Origin: Hydrogenophaga palleronii NBRC 102513
GTDB taxonomy: Bacteria; Pseudomonadota; Gammaproteobacteria; Burkholderiales; Burkholderiaceae_C
Direction of reading: 5' to 3'
DNA: 64,000 bases
Assembly: GCF_001571225.1 (NCBI RefSeq)
Contig: NZ_BCTJ01000015.1
Span: 47,730-111,729, forward strand
In this document: piece by piece, positions 47,089 to 56,012 of the stretch
Position numbering within the stretch: position 1 is the stretch's first letter
How the letters are laid out: each line of letters opens with the position of its first letter
Notes under the pieces: model-generated
What the model was told of the DNA's origin: nothing
Database searches by the model: none
Seen by the model: only the letters and a program-made list of their open reading frames with translations
Translations under genes and position numbers: made by a program

Positions 47089-48390
47089 ATGAACGCAGGC
47101 ACCCCCACCCCGGCCGACGACACCCCGGCCAGCGCAGCGAGCGCCGAGACCACGGGCGCCTCGCGCCGGCAGTTCATCAAACAGGGCAGTGCCATCGGCA
47201 CCACCGCCCTCTTCTCCACGCTGGGCCACCACGGGGCCTGGGCCGCGGGCTCGGACGCGCCGGAGAAGACCGAGGTGAAGATCGGCTTCATTCCATTGAC
47301 CGACTGCGCCAGCGTGGTGATGGCGGCCGAGCTCGGCCTCGACAAGAAGTACGGCGTGAAGATCGTGCCCACCAAGGAAGCCAGCTGGGCGGGTGTGCGC
47401 GACAAGCTCGTCAACGGCGAGCTGGACATGGCGCACGTGCTCTACGGCCTGGTCTACGGCCTGCAGCTCGGCACCGCCGGCCCGAAGAAGGACATGGCGG
47501 TGCTGATGAACCTGAACCAGAACGGCCAGGCCATCACGCTGTCGAAGAAGCTCGCCGACAAAGGCGCGGTGGACGGCCCGTCGCTGGCCAAACTGATGGC
47601 GACCGAGAAGCGCGAATACACCTTCGCGCAGACCTTCCCCACCGGCACCCACGCCATGTGGCTCTACTACTGGCTGGCCGCCGCCGGCATCGACCCGATG
47701 AAGGACACGCGCGCCATCGTGGTGCCGCCACCGCAGATGGTGGCCAACATGCGCGTGGGCAACATGGACGGCTTCTGCGTCGGTGAACCCTGGAACCACC
47801 GCGCCATCATGGACGGCATCGGCATCACCGCCAACACCACGCAGGACATCTGGAAGGACCACCCCGAGAAGGTGCTCGGCACCACGGCCGAGTTCGTGCA
47901 GAAGAACCCGAACACCGCGCGCGCCGTGACCGCCGCGATTCTTGAAGCGGGCAAGTGGATCGACGCCGGCCTGCAGAACAAGAACAGGATGGCCGAGACC
48001 ATCGCGCAGCGCTCTTACGTGAACACCAGCGTGGACGCGATCAACCAGCGCATCCTGGGGCGCTACCAAAACGGCCTGGGCAAGACCTGGGACGACCCCA
48101 ACCACATGAAGTTCTACAACGACGGCGCGGCGAACTTCCCCTACCTGAGCGACGGCATGTGGTTCCTCACCCAGCACAAGCGCTGGGGCCTGCTCAAGTC
48201 GCACCCCGACTACCTGGCCGTGGCCAAACAGGTCAACCGCATCGACATCTTCAAACAGGCCGCCACCGCCAGCAAGACGGCGCTGCCCAAGTCGGAGCTG
48301 CGCAGCGCGAAGTTCATCGACGGCGTGGTGTGGGACGGCAAGGACCCGGCCAAGTACGCCGACAGCTTCAAGATCAACGCGGCGGCCTGA
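47089..48390 (+). CDS. nrtA: nitrate ABC transporter substrate-binding protein
   Basis: The 433-residue CmpA/NrtA-family periplasmic receptor has a twin-arginine signal, SRRQFIKQGSAIGTTALFS at about 26-44, so it is exported folded. The mature protein starts KTEVKIGFIPLTDCASVVMA, the family signature, and shows ELDMAHVLYGLVYGLQLGT and MDGFCVGEPWNHRAIMDGIG. It is the first gene after the attenuator. Nitrate versus bicarbonate or taurine binding cannot be proved from sequence, but the nitrite and nitrate reductase genes downstream settle the role. Confidence 0.93.
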   Translation: MNAGTPTPADDTPASAASAETTGASRRQFIKQGSAIGTTALFSTLGHHGAWAAGSDAPEKTEVKIGFIPLTDCASVVMAAELGLDKKYGVKIVPTKEASWAGVRDKLVNGELDMAHVLYGLVYGLQLGTAGPKKDMAVLMNLNQNGQAITLSKKLADKGAVDGPSLAKLMATEKREYTFAQTFPTGTHAMWLYYWLAAAGIDPMKDTRAIVVPPPQMVANMRVGNMDGFCVGEPWNHRAIMDGIGITANTTQDIWKDHPEKVLGTTAEFVQKNPNTARAVTAAILEAGKWIDAGLQNKNRMAETIAQRSYVNTSVDAINQRILGRYQNGLGKTWDDPNHMKFYNDGAANFPYLSDGMWFLTQHKRWGLLKSHPDYLAVAKQVNRIDIFKQAATASKTALPKSELRSAKFIDGVVWDGKDPAKYADSFKINAAA

Positions 48391-48416
48391 GCACGTTGCA
48401 GCAACGGAGGAACACC

Positions 48417-49352
48417 ATGGTCAGTGCCGTCTTTCACACCCCGCTGGAGCCAGTGGCGCCTGCCGCCGTGCCGGTCCACAAACCGGCCGCAACCGTTGCT
48501 GCCACCGCCCCTGCGCCAACGCCTGCTGCCGTGGCGCCGCGCAGCGCCCCACCCACCCCCTGGCGCGATCACTTCGGTGGTTTCTTTCGCGCGGTGCTGC
48601 CGCCGCTCTTCGGCCTGGTCTTCCTGGTGATCGTCTGGGCGCTGGTGGCGGGCACGGGCGAGAGCGGCATCCCCACGCCGCTGGCCACCTGGACGCAGGC
48701 GGTCAGCGTGTTCTCCGACCCGTTCTACCGCGCCGGCCCGAACGACCAGGGCGTGGGCTGGAACGTGCTGATGTCGCTGCAGCGCGTGGCCATCGGCTTC
48801 GGCCTGGCCGCGCTGGTCGGCATTCCGGCGGGTTTTGCCATCGGCCGCTTCGAGTTCCTCAGCCGCATGTTCAACCCGCTCATCAGCCTGCTGCGCCCGG
48901 TCTCGCCGCTGGCCTGGCTGCCGATCGGCCTGCTGGTCTTCAAGGGCGCAAACCCGGCCGCCATCTGGACCATCTTCATCTGCTCCATCTGGCCCATGGT
49001 CATCAACACCGCGGTGGGCGTGCAACGTGTGCCGCAGGACTACATGAACGTGGCGCGCGTGCTCAACCTGAGCGAGTGGAAGATCTTCACCAAGATCCTG
49101 TTCCCCGCCGTGCTGCCCTACCTGCTGACCGGTGTGCGCCTCGCAGTCGGCACGGCCTGGCTGGTGATCGTGGCCGCCGAGATGCTGACCGGCGGCGTCG
49201 GCATCGGCTTCTGGATCTGGGACGAGTGGAACAACCTCAACGTCGCCAGCATCATCATCGCCATCTTCGTGATCGGCATCGTGGGCCTGGTGCTGGAGTT
49301 CGGCCTGATCAAGCTGGCCACCCTGTTCACGTTCGACGAGGTGAAGTCATGA
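48417..49352 (+). CDS. nrtB: nitrate ABC transporter permease
   Basis: The 311-residue inner-membrane protein starts at MVSAVFHTPLEPVAPAA behind GGAGG. Residues 1-48 form an unusual Pro/Ala-rich cytoplasmic tail. Six membrane helices follow, starting AVLPPLFGLVFLVIVWALVA. The EAA-type loop near 210-235 reads YMNVARVLNLSEWKIFTKIL. It works as a dimer with NrtD and receives nitrate from NrtA. Its stop overlaps the nrtD ATG by four bases. Confidence 0.93.
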   Translation: MVSAVFHTPLEPVAPAAVPVHKPAATVAATAPAPTPAAVAPRSAPPTPWRDHFGGFFRAVLPPLFGLVFLVIVWALVAGTGESGIPTPLATWTQAVSVFSDPFYRAGPNDQGVGWNVLMSLQRVAIGFGLAALVGIPAGFAIGRFEFLSRMFNPLISLLRPVSPLAWLPIGLLVFKGANPAAIWTIFICSIWPMVINTAVGVQRVPQDYMNVARVLNLSEWKIFTKILFPAVLPYLLTGVRLAVGTAWLVIVAAEMLTGGVGIGFWIWDEWNNLNVASIIIAIFVIGIVGLVLEFGLIKLATLFTFDEVKS

Positions 49353-50155
49353 GCGAGCCCACGAAGTACATCGAGATCCAGGGCGTCGAGCAGACCTTCA
49401 AGACCCGCAAGGGCAACTTCCCGGCGCTGCGCGACATCCACCTCAACGTGGCCAAAGGCGAGTTCATCACGCTCATCGGCCACTCGGGCTGCGGCAAGTC
49501 CACCTTGCTCAACCTGATCGCCGGCCTGACCACGCCCACCGCCGGTGTGCTGCTGTGTGCCGACCGCGAAATCGCCGGCCCCGGCCCGGAGCGCGCGGTG
49601 GTGTTCCAGAACCACTCGCTGCTGCCCTGGCTGACCTGCTTCGAAAACGTCTACCTCGCGGTCGAGCGCGTGTTTGGTGCGAACGAAAACAAGGCGCAAC
49701 TCAAGGCCCGCACCGAGGCCGCGCTGGCCCTGGTCGGCCTCACGCCCGCCGCCCAGAAACGCCCCGGCGAAATCTCCGGCGGCATGAAGCAGCGCGTGGG
49801 CATTGCGCGTGCGCTGTCGATGGAACCCAAGGTGCTGCTCATGGACGAACCCTTTGGTGCGCTCGACGCGCTCACCCGCGCCAAGCTGCAGGACGAACTG
49901 CTGGAGATCGTGGCGCGCACGCGCAGCACAGTGGTGATGGTGACGCACGACGTGGACGAAGCCGTGCTGCTCTCCGACCGCATCGTGATGCTGACCAACG
50001 GCCCGGCCGCCACCATCGGCGAGGTGCTCAGCGTGGAGCTGCCGCGCCCGCGTTACCGCGTCGCCCTGGCCGACGACCCGGCCTACCAGAGCGCGCGCAA
50101 GGCGGTGATCGACTTCCTGTACACGCGCCAGGCGCATGTGGAAAAGGTGGCCTGA
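49349..50155 (+). CDS. nrtD: nitrate ABC transporter ATP-binding protein
   Basis: The 268-residue ATPase shows Walker A GHSGCGKSTL, Q-loop AVVFQNHSLLPWLTCF, signature EISGGMKQRVGIARALS, Walker B VLLMDEPFGALDAL and H-loop MVTHDVDEAVLLSD. It lacks the extra C-terminal NrtA-like regulatory domain of cyanobacterial NrtC, so this transporter has a single ATPase type. It is coupled to nrtB and ends one base before the nirB ATG. Confidence 0.93.
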   Translation: MSEPTKYIEIQGVEQTFKTRKGNFPALRDIHLNVAKGEFITLIGHSGCGKSTLLNLIAGLTTPTAGVLLCADREIAGPGPERAVVFQNHSLLPWLTCFENVYLAVERVFGANENKAQLKARTEAALALVGLTPAAQKRPGEISGGMKQRVGIARALSMEPKVLLMDEPFGALDALTRAKLQDELLEIVARTRSTVVMVTHDVDEAVLLSDRIVMLTNGPAATIGEVLSVELPRPRYRVALADDPAYQSARKAVIDFLYTRQAHVEKVA

Positions 50156-50156
50156 C

Positions 50157-52646
50157 ATGGACAAACGCGTCACCACCCCACAAAAGATGAAGCTGGTCAT
50201 GGTCGGCAACGGCATGGCCGGCGTGCGCACGCTCGAAGAGCTGATCAAGATCGCGCCCGACCTGTACGACATCACGGTGTTCGGCGCCGAGCCGCACCCG
50301 AACTACAACCGCATCCTGCTCTCGCCGGTGCTGGCGGGCGAGCAGACGCTGGACGAGATCGTGCTCAACGACTGGGCCTGGTACAGCGGGCACGGCATCA
50401 CCCTGCACGCCGGCAAGACCGTGACCGAGGTCGACCGCGTCAGGCGCATCGTGCGCGCCAGCGACGGCCTGGGCGGCGTGATCGAAGCGCCCTACGACCG
50501 CCTCATCATGGCGACCGGCTCCAACCCCTTCATGCTGCCGATCCCGGGCCGCGATCTGCAGGGCGTGCTGGCCTACCGCGACATCGCCGACACCCAGGCC
50601 ATGATCGACGCGGCCACGCAATACAAGCATGCGGTGGTCATCGGCGGCGGCCTGCTCGGCCTGGAAGCGGCCAACGGTCTGATGAAGCGCGGCATGACGG
50701 TGAGCGTGGTGCACGTCGCGCCCTGGCTGATGGAGCGCCAGCTCGACGACGTGGCCGGCAAGCTGTTGCAGCAGTCGCTGGAACAGCGCGGCATGCAGTT
50801 CCTGATGGGCGCGCAGACGCAGGCGCTGGTGGGCAACGAAGCGGGCCGGGTGAAAGCGATCCGCTTCAAGGACGGCAGCGAACGAGCCGCCGACCTGGTG
50901 GTGATGGCGGTGGGCATCCGCCCCAACACCGCGCTGGCCGAAGCCATGCGCCTGCATGTGAACAAGGGCATCGTGGTGAGCGACACGCTACAGACCGTGA
51001 CCGACCCGCGCATCTACGCGGTGGGCGAATGCGCGGCGCACCGCGGCATCGCCTACGGCCTGGTGGCACCGCTGTTCGAACAGGGCAAGGTGCTGGCCAC
51101 GCACCTGGCCGAGTTCGGCATCGGCCGTTACGTCGGCTCTCTCACATCAACCAAGCTCAAGGTCACCGGCATCGACCTGTTCAGCGCCGGCAACTTCACC
51201 GGCGGCAGCGACACCGAGGAGATCGTCATGAGCGACCCCTCGGGCGGCGTCTACAAGAAGCTGGTGATCCAGGGCGACAAGCTGGTGGGCGCCTGCCTCT
51301 ACGGCGATACGGTGGACGGCAGCTGGTACTTCAAGCTGCTGCGCGACGGCCGCAGCGTGGCCGACATCCGCGACCGCCTGATGTTCGGTGAATCGAACAT
51401 CGGCGACGTCGGCCACCAGGGCCATAGCAAGGCCGCCGCCATGGCCGACAGCGACGAGGTCTGCGGCTGCAACGGCGTCACCAAGGGCAGCATCTGCAAG
51501 GCCATCAAGGACAAGGGCCTTTTCACGCTGGAAGAGGTGCGCAAGCAGACCAAGGCCAGCGCGTCCTGCGGTTCGTGCACGGGTCTGGTGGAACAGATCC
51601 TGATGTTCACTGCCGGCGGCGACTACTCGGCCACACCCAAACTCAAGGCCATGTGCGCCTGCACCGACCACGGCCACCAGGCGGTGCGCGACGCCATCCG
51701 CGACAGCAAGCTGCTGAGCATCGGCGCGGTGTTCAAAGGCCTGGGCTGGCGCACGCCCAACGGCTGCGCCACCTGCCGCCCGGCCGTGAACTACTACCTC
51801 ATCAGCACCTGGCCGAAAGAGGCGAAGGACGACCCGCAGAGCCGCTACATCAACGAACGCGCACACGCCAACATCCAGAAGGACGGCACCTACAGCGTGA
51901 TCCCGCGCATGTGGGGCGGCGAGACCACCGCCGACGAACTGCGCCGCATCGCCGACGCGGTGGACAAGTACAAGATCCCCACCGTGAAGGTCACCGGCGG
52001 CCAGCGCATCGATCTGCTGGGCGTGAAGAAGGAAGACCTGCAGGCGGTGTGGAACGACATCGGAATGCCCAGCGGCCACGCCTACGCCAAGGCCCTGCGC
52101 ACGGTGAAGACCTGCGTGGGCAGCGAGTGGTGCCGCATGGGCACGCAGGACAGCACGCAGATGGGCAAAGACCTGGAGCGCGCCATGTGGCGCATGTACG
52201 CGCCGCACAAGGTGAAGTTCGCGGTGAGCGGCTGCCCGCGCAACTGCGCCGAGGCCGGCATCAAGGACGTGGGCATCATCGGCGTCGACTCGGGCTGGGA
52301 GATGTACGTGGCCGGCAACGGCGGCATCAAGACCGAGGTGGCCGAGTTCTTCGTCAAGCTCAAGACCGCCGAAGAAGTGCTGGAGTACACGGGCGCCTTC
52401 ATGCAGCTCTACCGCCTGGAGGGCTGGTACCTGGAGCGCACCGTGCACTACGTGCACCGCGTCGGCCTCGACTACGTGAAGAGAAAAATCCTCGACGACG
52501 CCGATGGCCGCAAGGCGCTGTGGGAACAGCTGCAGTTCGCGCTCGACGGTGAACCCGACCCGTGGTTCGAACACCAGAAGGCGGCGGTGGACACGCGCCA
52601 GTTCATTCCGATCAAGGCGGTTTCGCTCGAAGGGAGTGCGGCATGA
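50157..52646 (+). CDS. nirB: assimilatory nitrite reductase [NAD(P)H] large subunit
   Basis: The 829-residue cytoplasmic enzyme reduces nitrite to ammonium with NAD(P)H. Domains in order: an FAD/NAD(P)H-reductase half (MVGNGMAGVRTLEELIKIAP, then a second GxGxxG at VVIGGGLLGLEAANGL), and two BFD-like [2Fe-2S] segments (VCGCNGVTKGSICKAI with SASCGSCTG; MCACTDHGHQAVRDAI with NGCATCRPA). A ferredoxin-like half-domain and the siroheme/[4Fe-4S] domain follow, with ligands CVGSEWC and CPRNC. The start MDKRVTTPQKMKLVMVGN was chosen at the ATG one base after nrtD. Its siroheme precursor can be made by the cobA product encoded downstream. Confidence 0.95.
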   Translation: MDKRVTTPQKMKLVMVGNGMAGVRTLEELIKIAPDLYDITVFGAEPHPNYNRILLSPVLAGEQTLDEIVLNDWAWYSGHGITLHAGKTVTEVDRVRRIVRASDGLGGVIEAPYDRLIMATGSNPFMLPIPGRDLQGVLAYRDIADTQAMIDAATQYKHAVVIGGGLLGLEAANGLMKRGMTVSVVHVAPWLMERQLDDVAGKLLQQSLEQRGMQFLMGAQTQALVGNEAGRVKAIRFKDGSERAADLVVMAVGIRPNTALAEAMRLHVNKGIVVSDTLQTVTDPRIYAVGECAAHRGIAYGLVAPLFEQGKVLATHLAEFGIGRYVGSLTSTKLKVTGIDLFSAGNFTGGSDTEEIVMSDPSGGVYKKLVIQGDKLVGACLYGDTVDGSWYFKLLRDGRSVADIRDRLMFGESNIGDVGHQGHSKAAAMADSDEVCGCNGVTKGSICKAIKDKGLFTLEEVRKQTKASASCGSCTGLVEQILMFTAGGDYSATPKLKAMCACTDHGHQAVRDAIRDSKLLSIGAVFKGLGWRTPNGCATCRPAVNYYLISTWPKEAKDDPQSRYINERAHANIQKDGTYSVIPRMWGGETTADELRRIADAVDKYKIPTVKVTGGQRIDLLGVKKEDLQAVWNDIGMPSGHAYAKALRTVKTCVGSEWCRMGTQDSTQMGKDLERAMWRMYAPHKVKFAVSGCPRNCAEAGIKDVGIIGVDSGWEMYVAGNGGIKTEVAEFFVKLKTAEEVLEYTGAFMQLYRLEGWYLERTVHYVHRVGLDYVKRKILDDADGRKALWEQLQFALDGEPDPWFEHQKAAVDTRQFIPIKAVSLEGSAA

Positions 52647-53056
52647 GAACCCATACCCCCAGCTGGATTCCGATCGCCCGCGTGGACGACATCCCCGTGC
52701 TCGGCTCGCGCTGCGTGCAACGCGAACACGGGCTGGATGTGGCGGTGTTCCGCAACGCACAGAACGAGGTGTTTGCCCTGCTCGACCGCTGCCCGCACAA
52801 GGGCGGCCCGCTGAGCCAGGGCATCGTCTTCGGCACCCAGGTTGCCTGCCCGCTGCACAACTGGACCATCGGCCTGGACAGCGGCTGCGCGCGCGAACCG
52901 GACGAGGGTTGCACGCCGCGTTTTGCGGTGGACGTGAAGGGCGGCGTGGTGCACCTCGACGCGCACGAACTCGCCACACAGGCCATCGACCTCACCCGCC
53001 CCGTCGCCGGCCCGGCGCGGCGTGCCTTGTCCCCTCTCCCGCTGGGAGAGGGCTAG
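52643..53056 (+). CDS. nirD: nitrite reductase small subunit, Rieske-type
   Basis: The 137-residue partner of NirB has a single Rieske domain with all cluster ligands: Cys50-Pro-His52 and Cys69-Pro-Leu-His72. In Escherichia coli NirD the ligands are lost, so this protein is of the NasE type and probably holds a [2Fe-2S] cluster. The ATG overlaps the nirB stop by four bases. The last residues (LSPLPLGEG) are encoded by a dispersed hairpin repeat (53032-53052) that also supplies the stop region, so the native C-terminus has been replaced or extended. Confidence 0.9.
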   Translation: MRTHTPSWIPIARVDDIPVLGSRCVQREHGLDVAVFRNAQNEVFALLDRCPHKGGPLSQGIVFGTQVACPLHNWTIGLDSGCAREPDEGCTPRFAVDVKGGVVHLDAHELATQAIDLTRPVAGPARRALSPLPLGEG

Positions 53057-53066
53057 GGTGAGGGCC
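53025..53066 (+). repeat. dispersed hairpin repeat at the nirD-nasA junction
   Basis: CCCTCTCCC-GCT-GGGAGAGGG (53032-53052) is a perfect 9-bp hairpin, followed by TAGGGTGAGGGCC. This pattern is familiar from short extragenic palindromic repeats scattered in many proteobacterial genomes, recognisable in translation as LSPLPLGEG or LSRWERARVRA. A complementary-looking CCCTC stretch lies near 53096. It overlaps both coding ends. Confidence 0.7.
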
Positions 53067-55946
53067 TTCCCCGTGCCAGTGCGCTCCGGAGGCGGCCCTC
53101 TCTCAGAGGAGGAGGAAAAGGGAGCAAGACAGCTCACGCGCTCCACCTGCCCGTATTGCGGCGTGGGCTGCGGCGTCATCATCGAGACCGAGGGCAGCCA
53201 GATCACCGGCGTGCGCGGTGACCCGCTACACCCGGCCAACTTCGGCAAGCTCTGCACCAAGGGCCAGACGTTGCACCTCACCGCCGCGCCCGCCCTGGCG
53301 CAGCAGACCCGCCTGCTGCAACCCATGCAGCGCCTGCAGCGCAGCGCAGCGCCCGAGGCGCTGGCCTGGAATGCGGCGCTGGATCTGGCGAGCGAACGTT
53401 TTGCCTCGGTCATCCAACGCCACGGCCCCGACGCGGTCGGCTTCTACATCAGCGGCCAGCTGCTCACCGAGGACTACTACGCTTTCAACAAACTGGCCAA
53501 GGGCCTGATCGGCACCAACAACGTCGACACCAACTCGCGCCTGTGCATGAGCAGCGCGGTGGCCGGCTACAAGGCCACGCTGGGTGCCGACGCACCACCG
53601 GCCTGCTACGACGACGTGAACCACGCGCAATGCCTGTTCTTCGTCGGCAGCAACGCGGCCTTTGCGCACCCGGTGCTGTTCCGGCGCATCGAAGCCGCGA
53701 AGCAGGCCAACCCCGCCATGAAGGTGATCGTGGCCGACCCGCGCCGCACCGACACCGCCGGCTTCGCCGACCTCTACCTGCCGCTGCAACCGGGCAGCGA
53801 CGTGCTGCTGTTCCACGGCCTGCTGCACATCATGCTGTGGGAGGGCTGGACCGACGCCGCCTACATCGCCAACCACACCAGCGGCTTCGACGCCCTCAAG
53901 GCGCTGGTGCGCGACCACACGCCCGAACGCGTGGCACAGGCCTGTGGCCTCCAGCAAGAAGACCTGTTCACCGCCGCCAGATGGTTTGCCGGTGTGGAGG
54001 GCCAGGGCGCGCGGCGGCCCACCCTCAGCCTCTACTGCCAGGGCCTGAACCAGAGCAGCAGCGGCACGGCGAAGAACGCCACGCTGATCAACCTGCATCT
54101 GGCCACCGGCCAGATCGGCAAACCCGGCGCCGGCCCGTTCAGCCTCACCGGCCAGCCCAACGCCATGGGCGGGCGCGAAGTGGGCGGGCTGGCCAACCTG
54201 CTGAGCGCGCACCGCGACCTGTCCAACCCCCAGCACCGCGCCGAAGTGGCGGCGCTCTGGGGCCTGCCTTCGGTACCTGAGGAACCGGGCCTGAGCGCGG
54301 TGGAGCTGTTCCAGGCCGCGGCCGACGGGCAGGTGAAAGCGCTGTGGATCGCCTGCACCAACCCGGCCCAGTCCATGCCCGACCAGGCCACGGTGCGCCG
54401 CGCGCTGCAGCGTGCCGAGTTCGTCGTGGTGCAGGAAGCCTATGCCAGCGCCGCCACCTGCGACCACGCCGACCTGCTGCTGCCCGCCACCACCTGGGGC
54501 GAGAAGGACGGCACCGTCACCAACAGCGAGCGGCGCATCAGCCGCGTGCGCCCGGCCGTGCCCGCACCCGGCCAGGCGCGGCACGACTGGCGCATCGTGG
54601 TTGATTTCGCACAACGGCTCGAAGCCCGGCTGCGTCCGGACCAGCCCACGCTGTTCCCCTACCGCGACGCCGAAAGCATCTGGCTCGAACACCGCGAGTC
54701 CACCCGCGGGCGCGACCTCGACATCGGCGGCCTGAGCTACGCGCTGCTGGAGCAGCACGGCCCGCAGCAGTGGCCCTTCATGCCCGGCGACACGCAGGGC
54801 CGACAACGCCTGTACGAAGACGGCGTGTTCCCCACGCCCGACGGCCGCGCGCGCTTCGCCGCCCTGCCCTTCGTGCCGCTGGCCGAGCCGCGCGAATCGC
54901 GGTACCCGTTCTCGCTCACCACCGGCCGCCTGCGCGACCAGTGGCACGGCATGACACGCACCGGCACGCTGGGCCGCCTGTTCGGCCACGTGGCTGAACC
55001 GCTGGTGCAACTGCACCCGCAAGACATGGAGCGCCGCGGCCTGAAGGACGGCGACCTGGTGCACATCACCAGCAAACGCGGCTCCATCCTGGTGCCCGCA
55101 TGGGGCTCGGACGAAATCGGCCTGTCGCAAGCCTTCGTCGCCATGCACTGGGGCCCCGAGTACCTGAGCGGGCGCAGCAGCACCGGCGAACCGCTGGCCG
55201 GCATCAACGCGCTCACCACCTCGGCCTACTGCCCCACGTCCAAACAACCCGAGCTCAAGCACGCGGCGGTGAAGGTGCTCAAGGCCGAACTGCCGTGGAC
55301 ACTGCTGGCCCTGGCCTGGCTGCCGCAACACAGCGCACTGGCCACGCGCGAAGCGCTGCGCTCGCTGATGGCCGAGTTTTCGTTTGCGAGCTGCGTGCCG
55401 TTCTCCAACGGTGTGCCACTGGCCGAGGCGGCCGACCGGGAACGCACCGGCGTGCTGTTCCGCGCCGCCGCGCACGAGGCGCCCGAGCCGGCGCTGATCG
55501 AACGCATCGAAGCCCTGCTCGGCCTCAACGGCACCGACGTGCTGCGCTACGCCGACAAGCGCCTTGGCCAGCGCCGCACCGCGCGCCTGGTGCGCGAGGG
55601 CGAGCTCACGCGGCTCGACGCCTTTCTGCTCGGCGGCGACACACGCGCGGAGGTGTGGATCAAACCCCTGCTGCAGGACGAACTGCCCGCCGGCGCCTAC
55701 GGCCGCCTGTTGCTGATGCCCGGCGCCAAGGCACCGGTGGCGGTGGTGGCCAAGGGCCGGCAGGTCTGCACCTGCTTCAACGTGACCGAAGACGCCATCC
55801 GGGCCAAACTGCAGAAATGCGAAGGCAATGACGACCAACGCCTGACCAGCCTGCAGGCGGCGCTGCGCTGCGGCACCAACTGCGGCTCCTGCGTGCCCGA
55901 ACTCAAGCGCCTGGTGCGCGCGGTGCCGGCGCTGCAGACCGCCTGA
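53058..55946 (+). CDS. nasA: assimilatory nitrate reductase catalytic subunit
   Basis: The 962-residue molybdopterin enzyme reduces nitrate to nitrite in the cytoplasm. The N-terminal [4Fe-4S] motif is CPYCGVGCGV plus the fourth Cys in FGKLCTKGQTL. The Mo-bis-MGD fold follows (NVDTNSRLCMSSAVAGYKAT, ATTWGEKDGTVTNSERRISR). The C-terminal 60 residues form a BFD-like [2Fe-2S] domain (QVCTCFNVTEDAIRAKL, CGTNCGSCVPEL). GTG 53058, two bases after the nirD stop and behind GGAGAGGGCTAGG, is the preferred start; GTG 53022 is an alternative inside nirD. No separate flavoprotein electron donor gene is present. Confidence 0.92.
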   Translation: MRAFPVPVRSGGGPLSEEEEKGARQLTRSTCPYCGVGCGVIIETEGSQITGVRGDPLHPANFGKLCTKGQTLHLTAAPALAQQTRLLQPMQRLQRSAAPEALAWNAALDLASERFASVIQRHGPDAVGFYISGQLLTEDYYAFNKLAKGLIGTNNVDTNSRLCMSSAVAGYKATLGADAPPACYDDVNHAQCLFFVGSNAAFAHPVLFRRIEAAKQANPAMKVIVADPRRTDTAGFADLYLPLQPGSDVLLFHGLLHIMLWEGWTDAAYIANHTSGFDALKALVRDHTPERVAQACGLQQEDLFTAARWFAGVEGQGARRPTLSLYCQGLNQSSSGTAKNATLINLHLATGQIGKPGAGPFSLTGQPNAMGGREVGGLANLLSAHRDLSNPQHRAEVAALWGLPSVPEEPGLSAVELFQAAADGQVKALWIACTNPAQSMPDQATVRRALQRAEFVVVQEAYASAATCDHADLLLPATTWGEKDGTVTNSERRISRVRPAVPAPGQARHDWRIVVDFAQRLEARLRPDQPTLFPYRDAESIWLEHRESTRGRDLDIGGLSYALLEQHGPQQWPFMPGDTQGRQRLYEDGVFPTPDGRARFAALPFVPLAEPRESRYPFSLTTGRLRDQWHGMTRTGTLGRLFGHVAEPLVQLHPQDMERRGLKDGDLVHITSKRGSILVPAWGSDEIGLSQAFVAMHWGPEYLSGRSSTGEPLAGINALTTSAYCPTSKQPELKHAAVKVLKAELPWTLLALAWLPQHSALATREALRSLMAEFSFASCVPFSNGVPLAEAADRERTGVLFRAAAHEAPEPALIERIEALLGLNGTDVLRYADKRLGQRRTARLVREGELTRLDAFLLGGDTRAEVWIKPLLQDELPAGAYGRLLLMPGAKAPVAVVAKGRQVCTCFNVTEDAIRAKLQKCEGNDDQRLTSLQAALRCGTNCGSCVPELKRLVRAVPALQTA

Positions 55947-56012
55947 GGCCTGTGTCTTGGCGCAATGAGCATATAACTCGAAGTCATCAACTTTCCCTCA
56001 CAATCGCGCGCC

